Of a stretch of 64,000 nucleotides of DNA, positions 1 to 10,493 are shown one piece after another. The translations under genes were made by a program, and so were the position numbers. How positions within the stretch are numbered: position 1 is the first letter of the stretch; each line of letters starts with the position of its first letter. The notes under the pieces are model-generated. The model worked only from the letters and a program-made list of their open reading frames with translations. It was not told where the DNA came from and did no database searches. This stretch comes from Chara braunii (taxonomy: Eukaryota > Streptophyta > Charophyceae > Charales > Characeae): assembly GCA_003427395.1 (NCBI GenBank), contig BFEA01000014.1:6250420-6314419 (forward strand). The letters run 5' to 3'.

Positions 1-19
1 ATTAGGATGTGAAGCTTCT

Positions 20-95
<76 letters not shown>
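20..95. repeat. (CT)n microsatellite
   Basis: A nearly pure CT dinucleotide run of about 75 bases. Reading it as an ORF gives only a Ser-Leu repeat, so it is not coding. Similar GA/CT runs lie in the leaders of elements D, E and F, so this one could be a leader remnant, but its flanks do not show that. Confidence 0.97.
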
Positions 96-99
<4 letters not shown>

Positions 100-1190
100 C
101 GCTTTCCTCCATTCCTTCAAAACTCTTTAACCCTTAACCCTTTCGTCACCCCTTCCCCTCCATGGTATGTGACTAACCTCTACCCTCACCTGCTACATTG
201 CCAGGGAACGAATGGAAAGGAACTTGGTTCTCACTTGGTGGAAAGTGAGGGCAAGGGAAGGGTTGTCGGTCCCTTGTGCCACCAAGAAGGAAAGGATACG
301 AGACTATTGAGAACATTTGTGACAACGGAAAGGAGTGTTGTTTTTGTAACAAGGTCAGTTTGACTCAACCATCTTCCCCGACTGCGTGACTAAGATGAAG
401 GCATGGTTTTGCTTGAGGGAAGAAAGACAACCCAAGTAACCACGAGGCAAAGGAAACTTAGGCATGTGGGGAGGGGCGGTGTGTTGACCCCAATGGGGAT
501 TGCGTTTGGTCTTTGCTTGCGTGGTCTTGTGCAGGTGAGTAGCCTAGGACGATTTGAACAGGGCTGGAACCACGGATGAGGACTAGGGTGGGAGAATTGG
601 ATAAAGGATGGACTTGGACCTCTCATAACCCGTGGATGCGGGATGGGTTGTATGGTCGGGTGGTCGGATACTTGGACGAATGGTAGACGCTTGGATGTGG
701 TTGCGTGATGATTGAATGCAAAGGCTCTCTCGAGAATGCAATGCAAGCCTGGAAGGACGAAGGGTTGGCTTGGATAGGTGGATGTGATGCTAGTGGCTCT
801 CGCAAAAAAATATAGCGGTTAGGGGCCCGGGCGACGCCGCCTCGCCCCAAGGATGCTGTCGGGGCTGCCCCGAGCCACTAGACTTAGTGAAAGGGTGCGT
901 GGCCCAATGGATGACGCTTGGCCTTCGCACGGTAAGAAGACAAACTCCCAATGAACTCCTTGGACTGCCTGAGTATTGGAAAGAGCAATTGTCTGGTCAG
1001 ACTTAACTGAATCACGAAAATGCCGCGAGTGACCAAAGAGCTACCATCTTGACGCGAGAGCGGAGCTACATCCCCCGATGCAAAGCCCTCTCGCAAGTGG
1101 CCCATCCCCATCCATCTCATAGCACTAGGTGGGGGTGCCCCTGGGACGAACAACCCGCGCCCCGAGCGTGAGCGTGGGCGGGTCGAGCTA
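96..1190. other. Unassigned DNA, no supported gene
   Basis: Only short ORFs without recognisable domains are present. Composition becomes GC-rich toward 820-1190. It lies directly upstream of the element A pol remnant and may include decayed gag or leader, but no zinc knuckle, protease or LTR end is visible. Confidence 0.5.
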
Positions 1191-1257
1191 AATGGAACCC
1201 GCAGTGGGGTCGACCAAGGCTCGAAAGTCCTTCAGGGCAAGGCCCCTACAACGGACT

Positions 1258-2690
1258 TCGACGTCGTTTTGGGAATGCCTTGGCTTGCAAGTGCGGATCA
1301 CACGGTCAGCTTCTACCGGCAGACTCTTAGCGTTCGCCACGCCTTTGGCGCGGAAGTGGCGTGTACTATTCCTCTACCGCACCCTTCGATTCGGGGCCAA
1401 GTGGTGACAGCCAAATCATTCTGGGCGACTTGTGCTTACGAGCAGCCCGAGGAAATCGGCCTATGTTTCCTACGGACCGTCGCGGTAGCCGACTCATCAC
1501 CCACAAACTTGTCTTCGGATCCCCGGGTGGTGCGGTCGTTGGATGAGTTCGTCGATATTTTTGAGTCACCTACCGGTGTGGTGCCGGATCGGCCAATCTC
1601 TCATGAGATCATTCTTGAGGCCGGTGCCATGTCGCCGAAAGGTTGCATCTATCGGATGAGCGAGGAGGAGCTTGAGGTCCTCGGCGCACAACTCGACGAC
1701 TTGTTGGCCAAAGACTGGATCCGCCCTAGTAGCTCCCCATATGGAGCACCAGTTCTCCTCTTTCGGAAGAAGAACAAGGATCTGCGATTGTGTATCGACT
1801 ACGGCAAGCTCAACGCACAAACCATCAAGAATGCGGGGCCTCTCGAGTGATTGGGCGGCGCAAAGTACATTTCTAAGTTGGATTTGAAATCGGGATATCA
1901 TCAAATCTCGATCCGGCCGAATGATCGCTACAAATCCGCGTTCAAGACACGGTACGGGCATTTTGAGTGGGTAGTCATGCCTTTTGGCCTCACCAACGCC
2001 CGACGACTTTTCAAGTGGCAATGACCAACGAGTTCCGTGCAATGTTGGACCGGTTAGTGTTGGACGATATTCTCGTCTATAGTCGGTCATTGAAGGATCA
2101 TCTTGGGCATCTTCGACGAGTGTTGGAGACTCCGCTGTGCCAAGTACAAAACCAACCGCGACAAGTGTGAATTTGTTCGGCAAGAGCTGGAATACTTGGG
2201 CCATTTTGTCACACCGAAGGGCATTAGTCCGCTATCGGACAAGATTCAAGCCATCCAAGAGTAGCCAAAGCCTCGGAACGTCACGGATGTCCGCTCGTTC
2301 CTTGGTCTCGCCGGCTACTATCAGTGTTTCATCAAAGGTTACTTGAAAATCGCGGCCCACTTGACCAAGCTTCAATGCGAGGATCGACCATTTGACTTCA
2401 GAGAGGAGGTGCGGGAATCATTTTTGGCTTTCAGAGCCGCGCTATTGTCTGCGGAGGTCTTGCGGATATACGACCCGCTTTTGCCTACACGTGTCACTAC
2501 GGATGCGTCAGGCTATGGCATTGGTGCAGTCCTCGAGCAACATGATGGTGTGGAGTGGCACCCAGTCGAGTATTTCAGCAAGAAAGTGTCCGTCGTGCAT
2601 TCCATTGACGATGCACGCAAGGAGCTCCTCACCTTCGTCCACGCGCTCAAGCGGTGGCGGGACTTCCTCCTTGGTCGAAGCCAATTTTGA
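1258..2690 (+). pseudogene. Element A protease end, reverse transcriptase and RNase H (broken)
   Basis: The segment opens with DFDVVLGMPWLA, the conserved end of the gypsy protease. RT follows: the WIRPSSSPYGAPV block, then LCIDYGKLNAQT, then a stop near 1850, then [13 protein letters not shown] and the VMPFGLTNA block. The active-site region reads LVLDDILVYS, so both aspartates are kept. Frame changes occur near 1850, 2000-2170 and 2280-2340. RNase H starts at about 2343 with KIAAHLTKLQCEDRPFDF and includes TTDASGYGIGAVLEQH, which carries a catalytic aspartate. The frame is broken near 2687, where an in-frame stop precedes the WVTDNN block. Identity as gypsy pol is secure; activity is excluded by the breaks. 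Confidence 0.9.
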
Positions 2691-3852
2691 TGGGTAACGG
2701 ACAACAATTCGTTGGTCTTTTACAAGACCCAAGACACCATCAACAGCACCATCGCTCAATGGATGGCTTTCATCGACCAGTTCGACTTTTTTCTCGATCA
2801 CATTCCCGAGAAGTTGAACCGTTTTGCGGATGCTCTTTCATGGCGTCCGAATCATTGTACCGCGGTCTACTCAACCTTTGAGATCGACGATGACGTGCAG
2901 AACATCTTCATTCGCGGCTATCAAGCCGACCCCGAGTTCCGCGACAAGTGCGCGAATTGCTCCTCTACGAATTCGGCGCCTTCTCACTACCGGATCCAAG
3001 AGGGGTACTTGCTCGTCCACACACGGGGGAAGGACCTTCTTTGCGTACCGAGTGATCCTCACTTGCGTACACGGCTTGTTGGCGAGTTCCACGATGCTCC
3101 CGCCACCGGACACTGTGGAGTCAATCGCACGATTGGTCGACTTCGCGAGCGATTTTGGTGGCCCGGCCTTCTCGGCGACGTCACGCGCTATTGCGAGTCA
3201 TGCGAGGTTTGCCGATGCTACAAATCCCGCAACCATCGTCCGTACGGCGAGTTACGACCATTATCGGTCCCGTTGAGGCGAAGGGAAGCGATTGCCATGG
3301 ATATTACCGGCCCGTTCCCCAAGCACAAGACCGGCGTGGATGGGATTCTCACAGTGGTCGACCAACTCACCAAGTTTGCCATGTTTTTGCCTTGCCGCTA
3401 TCATGCCAAGGCACCCGGACTTGGTCGAGGTTCTTTACGCCGGTTGGATTTGAACCAAGGGTTACCCCAAGGAGATCGTTTGCAACCGCGACCCTCGGTT
3501 CATATCCGATTTTTGGTTGGCGCTCATCAAGCGATGGGGCTCATCTCTCAAGCCCAGTTCAGCTCGCCACCCTCAGACCGATGGCCAAACGGAGAGGGCG
3601 TACCAGCCCGCACAGGTTTTCCTTCGCACTCTCATCCATCCGGACCAGAAGAACTAGGTTGACCGTCTGCCGGATGTCGAGTTGGCCTACAACTTTTCAC
3701 TCCACCCGGCTATCGGGATATCGCCTTTCGAGTTCGAGCACGGCTCGCCGGTCACGTCACCGTTGGACACTATCACTCCACGAACGGCCGAGAGCGACGA
3801 CCATCTTGCGTCGGATGCAAGAGCTACTTGTCAAGGCAGCAACGTCGACAAA
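2690..3852 (+). pseudogene. Element A RNase H end and integrase (broken)
   Basis: After the RNase H tail (SRRLD-like block near 2840) comes the integrase zinc-binding HHCC region: HDAPATGHCGVNRTIGRL and RYCESCEVC. The catalytic core starts with AMDITGPFPKHKTGVDG (first D) near 3298. The frame then shifts, and later core pieces appear in other frames up to SFSLHP-type text near 3690-3850. The gene is cut at about 3852 by the inverted duplication and resumes at about 4712. By homology it is a DDE integrase that would insert element cDNA in the nucleus. Confidence 0.85.
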
Positions 3853-4711
3853 CCTCGCATGACTCGCAATAGCGTGTGACGTCGCGGAGAAGGCCGGGCC
3901 ACCAAAATCGCTTGCGAAGTCGGCCAATTGTGTGATTGGCTCCAATGTCCGATGGCGGGAGCATCGTGAAACTCGCCAAGAAGCCGTGTACACAAGTGAG
4001 GGTCACTCGGTACGCAGAGAAGGTCCTTCCCTCGTGTGTGGACAAGCAAGTACCCCTCTTGGATCCAGTAGTGAGAAGGCGCTGGATTAGGAGACGACCA
4101 ATTCGCCTACTTGTCGCGAAACTCGGGGTCGGCTTGATAGCCGCGAATGAAGCTGTCCCGCATGTCGTCGCCGATCTCGAAGGTCGAGTAGACTGCGGTA
4201 CAATGATCCAGACGCCGTGAAAGAGCACTTGCAAAACGGTTCGACTTCCTGGGAATGTGATCGGAAATGAAGTCGAATTGGTCGATGAAAGCCATCCAAC
4301 GGGCGATGGTGCTATTGACGGTGTCTTGGGTCTTGTAGAAAACCAACGGATTGTTGTCCGTCACCCACCGGAATTGACTTCGACCAAGGAGGAAATGCCG
4401 CCACTGCTTGAGCGCGTGGACGGAAGGCACTCCTTGCGTGCATCATCAATGGAGTGCACGACGAGCACTTTCTTGCTGAAGTATTAGACCGGGTGCTAGT
4501 CCATGCCATCGTGTTGCTCTAGGACGACACCAATGCCATAGCCGGACGCATCCGTAGTGATGCGCGTTGGCAATAATGGGTCGTATATGCACAAGACCTC
4601 CGCAGATAATAATGTGGCTTTGAGAGCCAAAAATGATTCCTGCGCATCCTCCCCGAAGTCAAACGGCCGATCCTCACATTGAAGCTTGGACAAGTGGGCC
4701 GCAATCTTCGA
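3853..4711 (-). repeat. Inverted duplication of element A RNase H-integrase segment
   Basis: On the minus strand this stretch encodes the same RNase H to HHCC segment found on the plus strand at about 2347-3213, including SKLQCEDRPFDF, TTDASGYGIGVVLEQH and RYCESCEVC. Plus-strand integrase text ends at the left border and resumes at the right border (near EAKTEQRMSHQ), so this is an insertion of about 860 bp in opposite orientation inside the same gene. The arms differ by roughly one base in ten where compared by eye. A read-through transcript could fold into a hairpin of about 860 bp with a loop of about 640. Confidence 0.9.
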
Positions 4712-5070
4712 GGCCAAGACTGAACAACGCATGAGCCACCAGGCCAATCACCACCGACTTCCATGCCCATTCCGCGCTAGCGATCTCGTTTGGGTTTCCG
4801 CAGCGGAATTCAGCCTTGAACAAGACATCTCTCGCAAGCTCCTCCCGAAATAGATGGGGCCTTGGCTGACCGTAGCACCCGCTAGGGACGCACCCGAGGG
4901 ACCTTCCTTCACGATTCAGGTGCCCGGCCACTTGCCCGTCTACCTTGTCTTTCATTGCTCCAAGTTGGCTCTTTACACGCCAGCGGAACATGACGATTTT
5001 CCCGGGAGACGTTCGCAAGACCCACCCTCCATGGATGGTTTTCAGGAGGTCGGCGATATCATCTCCAACC
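4712..5070 (+). pseudogene. Element A integrase C-terminal (SH3-like) region
   Basis: This resumes pol after the inverted duplication. It contains FRASDLVWVSA, ISRKLLPK followed by a stop, and then the C-terminal blocks SFTIQVPGHLPVYLVFH, CSKLALYT and PPSMDGFQEVGDIIS. These match the post-core integrase region of the other elements in this window, for example element F near 52690-52960. It is cut after DIIS by the MITE at 5071. Confidence 0.85.
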
Positions 5071-5515
5071 CTATGTTACCGCGCGTTCATTGAACGCGGG
5101 TTTTCCGTTCAGAAATTAAATGGAATACACGCGTGTTCAGTGAACGTGACCGAACGCGGAGTTCAATTCCGCGCAGGAAAAAAAAAAATAGGGAACAAAA
5201 AATAGAAAAAAGTAAAAAAAGAATTGAAATTAGTGGGCGAACATGATTTGACACCGCCATCTTTTGCGATTTTTCTTTTTTTTTTTCCCTTGGCAAAATG
5301 ACTCCAAAATTTACAGACATGTAGCCCACATCANATAGAACTCACAAAAAAAAAAATCAGAAAAAAAAATATTTTTAGGTATCGAAAATATTTTTTGAAA
5401 AAAAAAATAATAATAAATTGAACGCCGTTCAATTTTTGAACGCGAACGCGCAATCCGCGTTCAAACGCACATTTGAACGCGAACGCGCGTTCACCGCGTT
5501 CAAACGGTTACATAG
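5071..5515. mobile_element. hAT-like MITE with GAACGCG subterminal repeats
   Basis: The 445-bp insert begins CTATGTTACCG and ends with the complement of CTATGTAACCG. Both ends carry many copies of GAACGCG and its complement, including the near-palindrome CGCGTTCATTGAACGCG. The middle is A- and T-rich and has no coding capacity. The flanking octamers are CTCCAACC (5063-5070) and CTCCCGAC (5516-5523), a plausible decayed 8-bp target duplication. Removing the insert restores the pol reading frame from DIIS into the chromo-like tail. Terminal form, 8-bp duplication and subterminal repeats point to a hAT-type non-autonomous element; that class assignment is inference. Confidence 0.75.
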
Positions 5516-5746
5516 CTCCCGACGACGCTACGGCAACAGGCCAACCGAGTATTTAGTGCATTTTGCATACTGCACACACCGAGCTGACCGTTGGTTGACC
5601 CATGCGGAACTTAAAGCAACAGCTCCAGACGTTCTCGCATGCTACGACCGCAAGATGCAAGCCGGTTTCTTTGGCTCCACGCCGCGCCCGCGTCCAGGTT
5701 CCACCTTCATATCGTCGGCTTTGCCCTCGCCCCGGCTTGACTTCAT
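5516..5746 (+). pseudogene. Element A chromo-like pol C-terminus
   Basis: Contains EYLVHFAYCTHRADRWLTH followed by ELKATAPDVLACYD, matching the chromodomain-like tails of elements F (YKVRFAYQ, DDRWFTKTEL) and H (YRVHFRHHTD, DRWISREEL). In gypsy chromoviruses such tails help target integration. The frame shows no stop before the polypurine tract and runs into the LTR, so the native stop may be lost or lie in the LTR. Confidence 0.8.
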
Positions 5747-5757
5747 AAGGAGGGGGG
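5747..5757 (+). other. Polypurine tract of element A
   Basis: AAGGAGGGGGG immediately precedes TGTTACA, the expected start of a 3' LTR. It would prime plus-strand DNA synthesis. Confidence 0.85.
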
Positions 5758-7020
5758 TGTTACATGTTGCGCCTGCACACGAGGACCATTTTCCAGGTCC
5801 TGCGTCCTTCAGGCTGAAAGCCTGAAAACCAGGGCCTACAGGCCCCATGAGTGTTCAACCCGAAAGCCTGAAAACAGGGGCCTACTATCCCTGTGTCGTT
5901 TCATGCTAAAAATGGCAACATCCTTTTTAGTCTGAAACGAAGGGCCATTTTCGGTCGTTCATCAGAACGATCGACCCTGAAACTTAAGCACCGAACCAGG
6001 GTTTTGGGAACAGGCTATTCTTAGCCTGTTCCCACACCAGCCTCAGCAGAGGCTGCATCGCCAGCCCCTGGCACACTTTGGCATTGGCAAGAGCAGCCTC
6101 CTCGGCCTGGCTCGCCCTTCAGGCAGTCAGGGGGCAGGCCGAGGCGGTACATAGGGACTTCCCATGCACTTCACGGGTAGGCAGGAGGCAGTAGTGTTCA
6201 GGATTCGGCCGCAGCACTTTGGAGGGAGCGCTGCAGGTAGTAGTAGTAGCGTTAGCCTTTAGTCTTCAGTGCTGGGCGCAGTAGGTAGCTGTAGTCTCCA
6301 GCGCTGGGCGCCATAGCTAGGATAGCACTAGAGAGAGAGAGGTTGGGCGGAGGCCATAGGTACTTACCTGCAGCGCAGTTGCTCCACCTTTGTCTTCGAG
6401 GTACCTGCAGCACAGCGCCAGCATCACAGGTTAGTTCCTGGCTGGTAACAGAGAGAGAGAGTTCTTCTTCTTCCTCTTCTCAGTCCACCATCTCCCTCTC
6501 ACCCTCTCATCATCCGACTTCGCTGCATCTGCAGACTACGAGAGAAGAGAGAAGAGCTTGGTGACATTGGATTCAGACTCGACTTTTCGACTTCAGACAT
6601 TGCAACGAGGGATTATTTGGGACTTGGGACAAGGACTTGGTGTTAACGACATTCCCATCTCTCTCCCTCCTTTCGTCTGATCCCCTCCTCTTCGTCTGTG
6701 TATGTTTGGACCTGGCACTTTCTTCCTGAGTACAGCACTAGGCTGCTTCACACTTGGTGATGGATACGATGTATGTTTGGTCTGCATTCAAACATTGATT
6801 GGGCTAGTCATTAGCATTCTAGCACTCTGCTTCACTACATTGTACTACGTGAATGAGGTTAGTCCCGGTCAGGTCAGGACTTGTATCTAAATCTTCCACT
6901 GCGCTATTCAGCACCCTGTTGTATGTATGAGAATGCACATTGCTTGTTGAGATTCTACTTGCATTGCATTGTCCATTCAGTCCTTTTCATCATATTCCGG
7001 ATCCTTGGCTTCTTCTATGT
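5758..7020 (+). repeat. Element A 3' LTR (end approximate)
   Basis: Starts TGTTACATG just after the polypurine tract. It is non-coding and contains short GA runs near 6332-6344 and 6452-6462, GCCATAG motifs near 6309 and 6352, and ACTTACCTG near 6362. No second copy is in the window, so the right end is set only by the start of element B coding near 7025. Confidence 0.65.
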
Positions 7021-7024
7021 ACAT

Positions 7025-8180
7025 CACCCAACTGGGCATCTAACACCTGGTGAGAGCCTGTCCATGGACTTCATGGATACGCTGGTCACCAACAAGACTG
7101 GTATGCGCTACATCTACGTCATTGTGGATAGGTTTAGTAAGTTTGCTAGATTAGTGGCGATGCCGGAAACAACTAAAATGGAGTATGTGATTAAGATGTT
7201 TAAAGAGAATTGGGTTAGAGACTTTGGATTACCTAAGTCCATAGTTAGTGATGGGGATGTCAGATTCACAAGTGAGTTGTGGAAAGCAGCAGCTGCAGAA
7301 CAAGGTACGCAACTGCAAATGACATCAGGTAATCCTGATGCAAACGGGCAGCCTGAACAAAGGAATCGCGTTGTACAACACCTGCTAAGGCATTACATCA
7401 AGCCAAACCAGGTAGATTGGGATGAGAAACTTGCCCTCATCGCAAGTTTGTACAATAACGCTGTGCACAGCGCAAGTGGAGTCAGTCCAAACAGCCTGCT
7501 ACTGACCTTCATACCTCGATTGACTTTAGACTTTCTACTACCTGACCATCAGCCAACCGCTGCACCGGGGACTTTAGAGTTTGCTTATCGATATGAGCAG
7601 CTGATGCAGCAGGGAACATATGCACAAGGCACAGGCGGCAATGATAGAGTGTGAGAACAAACACCGCCACCCCTCTACGTTTCAGGTAGGAGAGAGAGTC
7701 TGGGTCAAGTCCTCAGAACTGGGATAGGAGCACGGGATCTCCAACAAGCTCATGCCACAGTACTTTGGACCGTGGGAAGTACTGGATGTCGTGGGGAATG
7801 AACCGGATGGTTCGTCTTCTGTTATTCACATCCCTGGTCACCTACGCACATACCCTGTATTTCACGCGTCCAAGCTCGCACCTTTCAAGGAAACAGATGA
7901 GTTTCCCTCTCGTCGCTCAATGCTGCCCCCAACCATGGATGGAGAAGTGGACTTTGATGACATCGTGGATCACAGGGAGCTGCCAGTTCAAAGACCTACA
8001 GGCAGGGGACGTCCTCCGAAACCGAAGCTGCAGTACCGCGTTCGGTTCTGACATCATACTGATCCCAAGTAGGTCCGCTGGTTCACGAGGGAAGAACTCA
8101 TGCAGACCGCTCCTCAAGTTGTAGCTCACTATGAGAAATCTCTGCAGAAAGGAAAGCGCCCGATGGTTGAAGAGTGAGCT
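7025..8180 (+). pseudogene. Element B integrase core and C-terminus
   Basis: Starts abruptly inside integrase. Core blocks are SLSMDFMDTLVTNKTG (first D), SIVSDGDVRFTSELW (second D) and NGQPEQRNRVVQHLL (E), so the D,D,E triad is present. A stop follows near 7652, then FQVGERVWVKSSELG, a second stop, and the C-terminal region with GPWEVLDVVGNEPDGSSS, HASKLAPF, PTMDGEVDFDDIVDH and YRVRF. A further stop precedes VRWFTREELMQTAPQVV. It is the same family as elements H and J (shared MDFMDTLVT and GPWEVLD blocks). Gag, RT and the 5' LTR are missing, so the copy is 5'-truncated at the junction with the element A LTR. Confidence 0.88.
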
Positions 8181-8201
8181 TCTCAGAGGACTGTGGAAGC
8201 T

Positions 8202-8214
8202 AAGGAGGATGGAA
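8202..8214 (+). other. Polypurine tract of element B
   Basis: AAGGAGGATGGAA lies directly before TGGGAGG, comparable to GTAAAGGAGGAGGGAA before the LTR of element J. Confidence 0.7.
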
Positions 8215-9001
8215 TGGGAGGCCACTGCCCCTATGAGCCCCTTTCGGCCCCTCTCATACTGCCCGTCGGTCGCCCTAAGTGACGGCATGCTTGACGAGGC
8301 CTTCAGGGCCTTATTTCGGCCTCTGGGCAACCAAGGAAATTCAGGAAGTTGCGCAGCGCCAGTTGGTTAAGGAAACCCAGGCCCTGGGCCGCCTGTGTGA
8401 ATGAATGGAAAGCAAGCCGTGGGCTGGATACGGATACTGGGCCAAACACATGGTATATGCCCCAGGCCTATTCTTGATCGTGCTGGGCCTCAGGCTACCG
8501 GGGCCTACTGGAAGCTTCCTGGGACTGGACGCAGGCAGGCCACTTTGGTATAGCAAAGGGCCTGCCTCCTCATTTGGCATTCGGGTGCTGGCTGCATGCT
8601 GCGCTATTTGCTGGCTGGCACTCACACTCTCACGGGCTAGCAGGAAGGATCGGGCAGCCATAGCCGAGCTGCTCCGCTGTGAGCTGGGTGTGGCGCAGGG
8701 TGGTCCTTGGGTGCTAGTGACATCTGTGTGTTGGGGAACGAGGTTGTGAGTAAGGCGAGAGACATACTTGGTGCTGGAAGCGTGCGGCATAGGTCGTTGT
8801 ATGCTCGTACTTCGGAAGAGCGGTTGGCGTCAACTTCGGCATTGTAGTATAGGCTAGATAGGATCTGCGACATGTAGTCTGGGCGCCAAGCGCCAGATAG
8901 GATATCAACTCTGGTTCTTCGTTGATGATGATGATGGTACTATTTAGCATTGTCAATTATGAACTCTTGGTGTGTTCTTATTTGGTGAATCTCGTGATGC
9001 A
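8215..9001 (+). repeat. Element B 3' LTR (TGNGAGG family)
   Basis: Begins TGGGAGGCC after the polypurine tract. It shares blocks with the LTRs at 22609, 26580, 58280 and 62744, including GGAAGCTTCC-type stretches, a GCGCCAAGCGCC-type dyad and a GCAGCCATAGCC motif at about 8655. The right end near GATGCA at 9001 is a best guess and could be off by tens of bases. Confidence 0.65.
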
Positions 9002-9614
9002 ATTCTGCTGTTGGTTCGAGGTCAAGACTATCTGGACTCATATGTATGATGCTGTTTGATTGCTGAGGTTGGCTATTGCTCATCTTCCTTGCAACATGTC
9101 CATCACAAGGAAGGTAAGGAGGTGGGTTAGAGGAAGGAGTGAATGGCCTGGTGGCGGTAGGCGGTGGTCCCCCTGAGGAGATCACAAACCTTTGAACACA
9201 TTTCGATTTTAAACCACCAGTCCCCCTCTAAACCTATCCTCAACCCTTTGCCGGTTATCAGGGGCCATGGTCAGAGGTTCGGCTTGCATGAGGAGGTGGG
9301 TGGTCCCAGTGCAATGAACCCAGACAGATGAGAAGCTTATGGATGTCTTGATACAAGTCTGACTCAGTGCAGCAATAATGTCTGCAAAAATTGTTTATGA
9401 AACCATGCCTGACGTACATGTAATCTCCCAAATTCCCAATGTCTCGAACTTCAGAGAAAAGAGTGGGGAAAGGGGGAGAAGAGATTGACAGGAGGATGGG
9501 AGGTCTCACAAGAATCAACGAAGTTGTTGTCCCTCCTCAAGCCCACTTCCTCCTCGGGCATCTCCCTCTCTCGGCACCTCAACAATGCAGTTCTCCTCTT
9601 AGGATCTCTGACAT
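9002..9614. other. Unassigned DNA with a transposon end at 9208
   Basis: A terminal motif TTTAAACCACCAGTCCCCC at 9208-9226 matches the TTAA-flanked MITE termini at 28868 and 54900. About 30 bases inside it a minus-strand ORF (9258-9518) ends with DHGP; it contains NNFCRHYCCTESDLYQD and has no family I recognise. Its closeness to the terminus could mean a transposase C-terminus, but that is speculation. The segment is cut on the right by a solo LTR. Confidence 0.45.
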
Positions 9615-10468
9615 TGCAATCAGACTCGTTCTCATTCACACTTTTCATGCATGTAAACAGCAGCGCAGCAAACTGGCGACATGCGCCCACTCAAAACTCA
9701 GAGATATAGCTTCCAGATACGAGTTCACTTTCAACTGGCTATGGCACTTAGCGCGCAAAGAACTCACTGTTCACACACACCGGATCACCCTGGATGTCCC
9801 ACACGCGTCACTCTGAACACTCACACATACACACACACTTCACACTAAACTACAGCTATGGCAGCTATGGCTGCCTCTACCCTATCGCTATGCTGCGCTC
9901 CTTCTCTTTGCCCACTTCGTCCTTCAGGCATAGTGCACACCTCCTTGCACAAGTCGTTGTGACAGCGCTACCGCATGGCTCACGCAGGAATGAATGCAAG
10001 GCTGGGCGCTGCCTCTTGATTTATACTTCGGAAACTCGTTGGTCTGCCCTTTGCCATCGGCCCATGGTGCTCACAGTCCCCCATGGTACTTACTGGACCG
10101 GACTGGGACTGACTAGACCTTACCGCTGACTGACTGTGGACTCACTGCTATCCTACCGAGATCGTACTGCGATTGTATTGCAGTTTAGTCCACCACTTGA
10201 CTCGCCACTTGACCACTTGCCCACTTGCCGACCTTCTAGAAGCACTACAGCTAGGCTTCTGGAACTCGCTAAGACTTCTACCCTATAGATCTACACATCG
10301 AACCCCTGCTACCTATGGACCTATGACAGACCTACCAACTGCCTACGAATACACAGGTCACAGGTTCAACTCTAGGGGTCTACACACACTGTACATGGGT
10401 AGGGTGATATCTAGGGATCAAGCCTTGGGATCTGCATCTGTTATTGTAAAGCGTTGAAAACCGTTTCA
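9615..10468 (-). repeat. Solo LTR of the element F family
   Basis: On the minus strand it runs from TGAAACGG to GAGTCTGATTGCA and aligns along its length with the element F LTRs (45256-46113 and 53137-53996). No PBS or polypurine tract flanks it, so it is a solo LTR. The flanking tetramers are ACAT on the left and GCAT on the right, a 4-bp target duplication with one transition. It retains the LTR TATA-like motif at 10019-10025. Confidence 0.88.
10019..10025 (-). promoter_or_regulatory. LTR TATA-like box (solo LTR)
   Basis: TATAAAT on the minus strand, conserved at the same LTR position in both element F LTRs (45699 and 53581). It is probably the core promoter for LTR-driven transcription. 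Confidence 0.6.
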
Positions 10469-10493
10469 GCATGAGTAGACGCATCTATAACTT

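Larger units (their letters stand above)
1190..7020 (+). mobile_element. Element A: degenerate Ty3/gypsy retrotransposon, 3' part
   Basis: The order on the plus strand is protease end, RT, RNase H, integrase, chromo-like tail, polypurine tract, 3' LTR, which is the Ty3/gypsy domain order. Gag and the 5' LTR are not recognisable. Two later events interrupt pol: an inverted copy of its own RNase H-integrase segment (3853-4711) and a hAT-like MITE (5071-5515). Several frameshifts and stops are present, so the copy is inactive. The right end is approximate because no second LTR is available for comparison; element B coding begins near 7025. Confidence 0.85.

Noticed and set aside
19-363. ORF starting with a long Ser-Leu repeat
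   Set aside because: Translation of the CT microsatellite; the rest has no domain or codon signal.
1566-2204. 212-residue minus ORF opposite element A RT
   Set aside because: Shadow of the RT frame on the other strand; no independent domain.
6702-6890. Small ORF with apparent membrane segments
   Set aside because: Lies within the LTR of element A; hydrophobicity reflects T-rich DNA, no other support.
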